Source: Protopterus annectens (taxonomy: Eukaryota; Chordata; Ceratodontiformes; Protopteridae). From it: DNA of 64,000 bases. The notes beneath the pieces are model-generated. The model was not told the DNA's origin. It saw only the letters and a list, made by a program, of their open reading frames with translations, and did no database searches. The stretch is taken from contig NC_056744.1 of the NCBI RefSeq assembly GCF_019279795.1, positions 1,501,975,667 through 1,502,039,666 of the forward strand, written 5' to 3'. The translations under genes and the position numbers were made by a program. Of the stretch, positions 56,178 through 64,000 are shown one piece after another; the stretch's first letter is position 1, and every line of letters starts with the position of its first letter.

Positions 56178-56747
56178 TCATTGTACATTGGTACCAACAT
56201 GTACATTTTGCATTTTCCCAAGTATTAAGAGTATCTGTATTGATATTATTAAAAAATTCATTGTAATTTTAAAAGGGAATAATAGGTGGAACCATAGTTT
56301 AATATCAATATTGTTGTTGATAAAATTTCTAAAAGTGTTGTAGATATAATTTATATAATTTAGATTTGTGGGTTTAATAATGTTATACTGTAAATTAACA
56401 CAAAGTGCAAACCAAAGTTTGTTTTGTTCATTAAGTTGTAAGTTTTTTATTAATTTATTTTCATTTAGAATAACAGTAGTTTGTAGAGACTTCCAGGCTG
56501 AAGAAATATTTGGATCTATCCAATTTAAGATGGTTTTAAGGTTAGAGGCTTTGATATATAATTCTAAATCTTTAAAATGTATTCCTGCAAGCTCCCAGGA
56601 TCTAATATGATTTGATAAAGCTATTCTATTTTTTGGGGGGTACCATAAACATTTTAAGAGTATTCTATTTATTTCTCTTAGAAGACTTTTACTAGGTAAT
56701 ATGGGAATAGGTAATGCAATGTAATTTATTTTTGGTAATAATATCAT
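56178..56747 (-). pseudogene. L1 ORF2 post-RT region
   Basis: 189 open residues: LPKINYIALPIPILPSKSLL, INRILLKCLWYPPKNRIALS, GIHFKDLELYIKASNLKTIL, SAWKSL. This is the F-x-W / L-x-Y-x-x-A block downstream of RT in L1/Tx1 proteins. The longest intact piece of this element; the frame is lost at both ends. Confidence 0.8.
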
Positions 56748-56862
56748 TTTAATTAATTGTAGTCTATCTTCAAATTTTAAGTGTAATTTATTCCATTTCT
56801 CTGTAAGAATTTTTTAATTATTTACAATATTGCTATAGTTCGTATTTAAGGTTGAATCAATG

Positions 56863-57352
56863 TTCTCACATAAAACAATCCCTAAATATTTTATAGAGGA
56901 TACTTGTTTCCCAATTATTTAATTTATAGTTGATTTATTGGTATCATTGAGATTTCTTTTATTTAGTAGTAAGTGATTAGATTTAAAACTACAAATTATT
57001 AATCCTGAAATACAGTATTTTTTTTACCAAGTCTAATTCTTGTAGGGATTCCACCGAGTTTCTTAAAATATGTAAGATATCATCTGCAAATAACATTATC
57101 TTACATATTCTCACATAAAACAATCCCTAAATATTTTATAGAGGATACTTGTTTCCCAATTATTTAATTTATAGTTGATTTATTGGTATCATTGAGATTT
57201 CTTTTATTTAGTAGTAAGGGATTAGATTTAAAACTACAAATTATTAATCCTGAAATACAGTATTTTTTTACGTAGTCTAATTCTTGTAGGGATTCCACTG
57301 AGTTTCTTAAACTATGTAAGATAGCATCTGCAAATAACATTATCTTAGAATC
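56863..57352. repeat. 245-bp tandem duplication within the L1
   Basis: 56863-57107 is repeated at 57108-57352 with only about half a dozen differences. The unit includes the RT active site: reverse strand MLFADDIL in the left copy (about 57075-57086) and MLFADAIL in the right copy (about 57318-57329). Length is not a multiple of three, so it also shifts the frame. Confidence 0.95.
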
Positions 57353-57583
57353 AAATTGATTACATATATTAATTCCTTTAATTTTATTATTAAATTGGAT
57401 TGCCATTGAGAAAGGTTCTAGTTCTATTGCTAGTGTGAATAGAATTGGGGATATTGGGCATCATTGTTTGGTGCCTTTAGTTATTTCAATAGATTCATAC
57501 ATAAATGGTCCTAATTTTACATAAGCTAGATTATTATTATAAATATTTTTTATAAAAGTAATGAACTGGATAGGAAATTTATA

Positions 57584-58051
57584 TCATTCAAGAATTTTAA
57601 AAAGAAAATTCCAATTTAATGAATCAAAGGCTTTTTCAATATCAAGAGTGATTATAAGAGATTCTTGATTATCTCTATTTAAGATATTTATGGTAGTTAG
57701 TATTCTTTGAATGTTATCTTGAGTATGTCTATTATAAATAAAGCCTGTTTGATTTTCAGTGATGAGATGCGTTAGTGAATTTTTAAATCTATTAACTAGA
57801 ATAGACATTAATATTTTATAATCATTATTAATCAGAGATATCGGTCTATATGAACTACAGAGACTAGAATCTTTATTTTCTTTTAATATAGGGGTAATTA
57901 ATGAATACCTCCATGAAGGTGGAATTGTACCTTGTAAGTACGATTCATTCAAAGGTTTGTGTAAGACTGATATAGCAGAAGATGTTAGTAGTTTATATAT
58001 TTCATTAATAATACCGTCTTTATCTGGAGCTTTATTTTTGCATTCTTTCAT
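57584..58051 (-). pseudogene. L1 reverse transcriptase N-terminal half
   Basis: 155 open residues: KECKNKAPDKDGIINEIYK, SWRYSLITPILKENKD, SYRPISLINNDYKILMSILV, TENQTGFIYNRHTQDNIQRI and ITLDIEKAFDSLNW (first catalytic Asp). Classic L1/Tx1 RT blocks in order. The frame breaks before the duplicated FADD segment. Confidence 0.9.
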
Positions 58052-58997
58052 TTTTTCAGTAATTTCCTTTAGTGAAATTTGTTTCTGGATATCATTAATT
58101 AATTTTTCTGGTAGTTTTTTTTTTATTTGGAAAAATCTATGTCATATTCCAAAGTTCTATGTTGAAATTCTTCATTTTTGCATTATTCCGAAAAATATTT
58201 GAAAGCATTCAAAATATCACTTATATCCTAGACTTTTTTTTACTCCTCCCATCATGAACCACACGCACAATATTATTTTTAGTGGATTGTCTTTTTACTC
58301 TTATTGCTTGATTGTGCATATGTTTTGGAGACATAGAAAAATAATTTAGTTTTAGTTTTTCTAAAGCCAAATTAATTTTGTGAGTTAGGATGTCATTATA
58401 TTTTTTATTTAAAGATTCAATTTCTTTTTTGTTATCTGACAAAATTCTTGAGTTATCATTGTTAATTATTTTTGTTTTTGTATATTAGATAATTCAGACT
58501 CCCATTCCTTTGTTTTATTATTAAACCATGTTATGATTTTGCCATATAAATATGCTTTCAGAGAATCCCAGATAATTACCATATTTACCTTACTGATTAG
58601 ATTTATATATAGGAAATATTTTATTTCGGAATCTAACCAAGGTTTAAACTGTTTTAATTTAGTAATATAAGCTGGGATTCTTTTAGTACATATCAATTTC
58701 TTAAAGTCTGTTTGACTATTAAAAATAAGTGCATTGTGATCAGATAAAGGACACGGGGTTATAGTAAAATATGATATTTTTGTTTTTAGATCTTGAGATA
58801 TAAAAATCCTATCTATTCTAGTCTGAATGAATTGTCATTTTTGAGATAAAACAAATCATATAATTGTGAGTTATCTATCCATTTTTTAAGATTTTTCCCT
58901 ATAGAGGTAGTGCGGAAAGGTCTTTTGTTAGAGATTTCTGAATCATTAAATAGACAGTTAAAAATCTCCTCCTAGAGTTAAACTACCCTTAGTATTT

Positions 58998-59383
58998 TTA
59001 GTGATAAGTTCTAAGTTTTTTTATTGTTTTTACTCCAATTCCAGGGAACCAATAAGCATTAACTAATGTCCAGAGTCTATTACTAAATTTTATTATTATA
59101 ATTGATAAAACACCTTTCTTAGCTTTATAATTATAAATTACTTGAGGAGAAATAATGTTTTTCTTCCATTGTGTTAAGACTCCTCTAGTTTTTTTGATGT
59201 ATGAAGAATTAGATAATTTCAAATATTCATTTGGGTCCCAAATAAGGCTATTGTTTGTTTTTAAGTGAGTTTTTTGTATAAAGAGTACTTGTGCTTTATT
59301 TAATTTTAGGTACTTTAGTAAATTCAATCTTTAACTTGGATTATTTAAACCATTAACATTTAAAGAAAGAAAAGTTAAGTCCA
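58998..59383 (-). pseudogene. L1 APE-type endonuclease, N-terminal part
   Basis: LSLNVNGLNNP, a TAA, then RLNLLKYLKLNKAQVLFIQKTHLKTNNSL split across frames: the N-terminal Asn block and the QETH-type Glu region (here QKTH, so the catalytic Glu is Lys). Inactive. Confidence 0.75.
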
Positions 59384-59914
59384 TTTTATTTATTCATTGG
59401 CTAAACATATTAGAATAATATAGTAATAAGTATTTATTTTATTTAAATTTTGTACAACCTTCATGAAAAGTTTATATTTTAATGACAGATTGCTGATTCC
59501 CATTAAAGAATTTAATTTAAAATTAAGTTGAGGCCTGAAAAAGAAAAGAATTCTTAAAAAGTGATTAATCTTCAACAAACCGTTTAACTGACATGGAATG
59601 AGTATCATTCCTAATCTGACAGAACAAAGATATCCAGTTAAATTAACCATCATTTACTAACAATATTGATAAAAGCAGGTGAGTCTAGGCTCCAAGTTTA
59701 GCGTCCTGAAGACCTCTTACTCATAGCAGGAGTTTACAATAGTATTAATTTTTAATCAAAAATATAGTTAAAAAATATTTGTGTGGAAGTTTCCAAACCT
59801 TTAACTTAAAACAATATTCTGTTATTTCTTATTTCATACAGATTCAAATAATGGATGGAAAAGGTATTTAAAGTTTCAACTGCCAAGCAATTTTAACTTC
59901 CATTATCTATAATT

Positions 59915-59931
59915 AGTAATGGAACAAATAT
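59915..59931. repeat. SINE target-site duplication, left
   Basis: AGTAATGGAACAAATAT, repeated exactly at 60151-60167. Confidence 0.95.
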
Positions 59932-60150
59932 ACTCTGTGGTGGTGGTGTCGCCTCACAGTTAGATGTTGCCCGTTCGATTCTCAGTTAGAGCGTTTTCTG
60001 TGTAGCGACATGCGTGAATGGGCGTTCCTTCATTGAAGGTTGTGCGTTAGGCCCGGCAAGCCAGTATGTAAAAATCTACTGCCAATCATTAGTGGACCGA
60101 AGTTCCGCTGTGGCGACCCCTAACCAGGAAAAGCGGAAAGACACAAACAA
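59932..60150 (+). mobile_element. tRNA-derived SINE, short type, recent copy
   Basis: 219-bp element between perfect 17-bp target duplications. The head GTGGTGGTGTCGCCTCACAG with B-box-like CCCGTTCGATTCTCAG is followed by a body around CATTGAAGGTTGTGCGTTAG, then the 3' segment TTCCGCTGTGGCGACCCCTA and a GGAAAGACACAAACAAAG tail. Co-linear with the minus-strand copy at 11675-11906. The long perfect duplications suggest it is among the youngest insertions here. It lacks the V-type central core. Confidence 0.93.
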
Positions 60151-60167
60151 AGTAATGGAACAAATAT
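60151..60167. repeat. SINE target-site duplication, right
   Basis: Partner of 59915-59931. Confidence 0.95.
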
Positions 60168-63100
60168 TAGGTTACTTCAAAGTTAAAGTTTTATATGAGC
60201 ATTCCTACTCAAAAGAAATATTTAAACCAAAATTTAGTCAGTTGTTGTTCTAGTTTCCTTTGTACTTGATTATGTTACTTTATTCTAAGTAACTTCAAGA
60301 TTGACATATGTCTTTAGACTAGTTGAACCCTCATTATATACAAATACATTTCTAAAACAGTAAAAACAAATCAATAATCTGAATACATGCACTCTACTTC
60401 AAATGTGTTTAGGCATATATTATAACCATGTACAAACTAATAACATTTATAAATTAAGCAATATCAGTATGCCAATTCTTAACCTATATCATTTATTCAA
60501 AAATTGAGCCTACAGAAGTTTTAAAGTGCTTAGAAATATACAACTCATAAATATGTAAATATGAATAAGTTAGTTTGCTTAAATTGCTTTATGTACATCT
60601 TGATCCAGAGTCAAAATGCTTCCAAACACATTGTTTCTAGTTGGAATTTTATAATACATACTGCTTAGACTAGAAGATATTTCTGTTAATATTATTTCCT
60701 TTGCCATTTTTATGGAAAAATTACTTCCACAGAGAACTATGCATTCATTATATGCTTTAAATATTAATGCAACTCTGTAAACATAAATACTGGCAACTTC
60801 CGAACATGTGGAAGCCTTTATGACAATAATTGTTATGAAAATCTAGTACATCAAGAGTTATAAATATCTAAATTCAAGAACACTACTATAACTTCTATAT
60901 CAGAGTTAACTCAGTATAACTGTAATAGGTTTTACAAAGAAATCTTAGAGTATATTGTTTATATTTGTTTAAGTGGCACCCATCTGGTTCATTATGAGAA
61001 AAGAAAGAGGGGTCTCTTTTCAAGCACTTTACATATATTATATCAATATAAATATTTGCTGTGTTTCTGTTTAATAGTTTTTGGTGTTTGTTTATAATAT
61101 GCACTTGTATCAAAGAAAACGTTATAAGAACTTTACAGCTTTGTTATGACCTTTAGTCCAAGGTACTGGAACATGGCCCCTCACCCCTTATTTCCATTGT
61201 CTGTTATTTATTGTGCTTTAATGAATAGTTCGGTGGTCTTTTTGTGGTATGGTATTAGACCTTAATTTGAGTCTTTGAAGTCTTCATATTGCCATGTAAA
61301 TAATAATATAATGTTATCTTTTAGAATAAACATCCCCAGATATTTATATAATTATTTTAAGACAAGGTACTGTCCGCTTCAATACCAATTACCCCAGGAG
61401 CTATAAAAGATTCCCAACATTAAGCAGTATATCACTTAATCATTTTCATGCAGACAGACTCAGTTCCTTACAGCAAAATATTCATAGTCCAAGGTCTTCA
61501 TAGCAGAGTAGCTAATGATTGCATATAATTACAGTTACTTTTAGTGTTGATCTGGGCAGCATTTCAAAATAAGTGCCGGTCCCCATCACACTTAATTTCA
61601 CAAAGTTATAAGAATATGTATCTTTATCTGTTTTCTTGTAAATTAATGTACTAGCATGGCCAACACGAGTGGAGTTCACCTGTCTTCTTAGGTGTATGCT
61701 TCCAAAAATATGCAAACTACTTTAGCCTTCCTCAATGAAATAAACAGTTAATTCTACACTGAAACAACCATATATAATACAGCAGTCTGTAAAAGCAATG
61801 AGTAACATTATAAGCGTGTTTAATCTTTTAATGTTTCACATAAATGCTGTGAATGATGCATGTTTTAGATCAACATTGATGTAATAATGTTTACCAATGA
61901 ACATAACTTTCCTTAAACATTTACAAACAAGCCTAATTAATCTGCGATAGAAACATACGTGAATGTGCCTGATGATGTGATTTCTTCCCTTCCCTTTTTT
62001 TTTGGCATTTTTTCACTAAGGAAATCAGCGAAATGCATAGATAGAAATGGAATACATCTTGTGTACTCTTTTTTGTATCTTTTCACATTCTCTAACTAAG
62101 CTCAAGTCATTAACATTTTAGTCATCAATCTCTAGAGATGTATAAAATACATGACAGCCATTTGACACAGACTCATTTTTACCATCATCAAATCTATTAA
62201 GCATCCCTTTATATATTCCATTATAAATTACATCTGTAATTATATAAGGATGCTTCATAAAAAAGGAAACATTTTCTTTCCTTCTCTTATTTTTCTTTAA
62301 GGTACCCACATATTAACGCAACCAAACTCCAGACTATGTAAATACCCAACTGCATTTGTTTGTAAGTGTTTATAAGGGTAATATTTGAAATCAGTCTATA
62401 ATTTGGAGTATTTACCTCTCCGATCACTGTAAAATCCAATCATTGCAAAGGTGGTTTCATCCCTCCTGGCTGTAAAGCTATAACTGTTATGACAAATCAC
62501 ATTACTTTTCCATATTCTTAGTATCACAGAACAAGTAAGTGCAATGCCGGATGAGCAGTTTTTTTTCTTTTTTTCCTTTTTACACTGTATCATTTACAAC
62601 TATTGCATTTATGTATAAGTTTACCTCTTCACAATGTCTAGAAAGTGTAAATGGAAACATGATACTCTGAAGATATCAGCATGCTTCTTAAAAAAAAAAT
62701 CACCAAACGGATCTGGATTATATATAAAAAAAAGAAAATGTATTACAGTCGCAAAGCAATCACACGCAGTTGAAAGCTCCCCCACCCCTCTCCTCATGTG
62801 AAAACACTTAACTCAAAGAGTTCAATTATATCAGCGTACCTCACTAACGATTTGTAAATATTGATGTATTTCACTTACAAAATGAACAGAACAACTTGTT
62901 TTGTGTTGAAAAACATTCTCTGAAAAGTGACATTTAATTGCTGCTTCAGGGACACACGTGTGTCAGACACTATCTACAGTTTATTTTTTGAAAAATAAAT
63001 CATTTATCACATTCAGTCAGTCATCATGCCATATTTCAAAAGCATCGCAACAAGAACTTGGAAATGAGCCGCTTCTCCATCTCAAAGTCTGAATGCAACA

Positions 63101-64000
63101 ACACACAGGCATCAGTGATATTTTAGACACGTACAAGTCTGTACTATAAAAGAATGCATCCACTAGTAAACTGAACATGTTAATTTAAGCTATGTTACAC
63201 TGTGAATTGACCGTAATAGATATCCTAATGTTATTTCTGTTTCAGTTGACTGATCTGTGTGACAGAATAATGATGGTATTTACAAACCTCTCTTCACTAT
63301 AACATATCTCTTCCCTCTGTTAACAACGCAAACAAGCATCTGGCATTAATCCTGGCTATGACAATATACAAGCATCTTCCAAATTTCTTATTATTAAATG
63401 TATGATCAAGATCGTGCTTTACATGACTGCATATTGGGATGTTTCCACTATATTTAACTCTCTTTATAAGTAAGCAATGCTGTTTTCTATATGTTACAAA
63501 CATTGTTCTTAATTTAAATGTATGAGTGTAAGTGAATTGTTGAAACTTCTAGATTCAAGTATTGCATTACCATTCTTTATATGAAGCTTCTATACATTTA
63601 AACAAATGCCGTTAATACAAGACATGTAGGTTTGTTTAGTCATCATGGTTACTATCACATAACTGTACAAAGCAAATCAGAACTTAACAACTGAGGCGAA
63701 CGGTCTACGATGTGAGTGAACATTCTGGTGACTTAAAAACAATGTATAATTATATTTTATGTGTAAAAATAGAGATGGAGGCATATTTAGCACTCATGGC
63801 TAAATTTAATGAAGATTGACAGCAAACGGCTTCTCGGAATTTTACACAGCTAGTTAAGCAGATTTCCTTGTTTCTCATGTTAGCCGAGAATCTAACAATA
63901 AATTATGTAAAGCAAACTATAAATTAAATGAAAACAGAAAATTATAGCCCCCATAAATATTTATTTTAATATGTAATGTGTGTGCACTTCTTAAAATAAA
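60168..64000. other. AT-rich sequence free of recognisable elements
   Basis: 3.8 kb with no LINE, SINE, satellite or microsatellite that I can identify, and no convincing exon. It contrasts with the element-dense rest of the window. Could be single-copy intergenic DNA, an intron or a long 3' UTR. Confidence 0.5.

Larger units (their letters stand above)
54779..59660 (-). mobile_element. Tx1-like L1 LINE, near full-length ORF2
   Basis: Minus-strand element of about 4.9 kb (4.3 kb after removing the SINE and the duplication). It starts MDLTFLSLNVNGLNNP near 59383, the L1 endonuclease opening. Then come 58998-59327 (LFIQKTHLKTN), RT at 57584-58051, the duplicated active-site segment at 56863-57352, the post-RT region at 56178-56747 and a distal part at 54980-55809. 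It ends in CAATAAAAAAGTTTGAAC and an A-rich tail at 54779-54805. Protein style (SYRPISLIN, LDIEKAFDSLNW, FADD) fits the L1/Tx1 group. About 75% AT, unlike the CR1-type copies. Only a possible scrap of ORF1 (59390-59653). Confidence 0.85.

Overview
The window is eukaryotic, almost certainly vertebrate, intergenic or intronic DNA built from transposable-element debris, tandem repeats and AT-rich single-copy sequence. I found no intact host gene, rRNA, functional tRNA gene or CRISPR. The mix of CR1/Rex1-L2-type LINEs, a Tx1-like L1, Penelope-like elements (PLEs) with GIY-YIG endonucleases, tRNA-derived SINEs with a V-SINE-type core, a PIF/Harbinger transposon and long (CA)n tracts suggests a fish-like, lobe-finned or amphibian genome rather than a mammal or bird. 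The species cannot be fixed from sequence alone.

Layout. 1-9.7 kb: a stack of nested LINEs. Copy A lies on the plus strand. Copy B, on the minus strand, is interrupted by copy C and by a palindromic PLE, which itself carries a foldback MITE. 9.7-22.05 kb: (CA)n tracts, then an old tandem array of about 60-bp monomers that keeps a roughly 780-bp (13-monomer) higher-order period. It is broken by a SINE with a 15-bp target duplication, a LINE 3' end and a nearly full-length CR1-like element with zinc-finger, SGNH-esterase, endonuclease and RT regions. 22.3-23.7 kb: a CR1 3' fragment split by a cluster of about a dozen consecutive hairpins. 24-38 kb: AT-rich sequence, LINE/CR1/PLE scraps, a V-SINE, and a 371-bp terminal-inverted-repeat element with a 9-bp target duplication. 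38.3-40 kb: a minisatellite of about 54 bp and an isolated 21-bp inverted-repeat pair.

40.3-53.6 kb: a candidate giant PIF/Harbinger element. On the plus strand it has two decayed Myb/SANT-like genes with recognisable splice sites. On the minus strand it has a DDE transposase with all three acidic residues and one frameshift. The segment also holds repeated tRNA-like cassettes and short repeated motifs near both ends. In known PIF/Harbinger elements the transposase and a Myb-like protein act together; the second SANT-like gene here would be additional. 54.8-59.7 kb: a minus-strand Tx1-like L1 carrying a V-SINE insertion and a 245-bp tandem duplication that doubles its RT active-site motif. 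59.9-60.2 kb: a young SINE with a 17-bp target duplication. 60.2-64 kb: AT-rich DNA with no recognisable element.

The most notable observations are the hairpin cluster at 22.65-23.38 kb, the higher-order satellite, the inverted PLE, the in-frame join of esterase and endonuclease in the CR1-like element, and the large multi-gene Harbinger candidate. All family calls come from protein motifs read by eye; no database search was possible.
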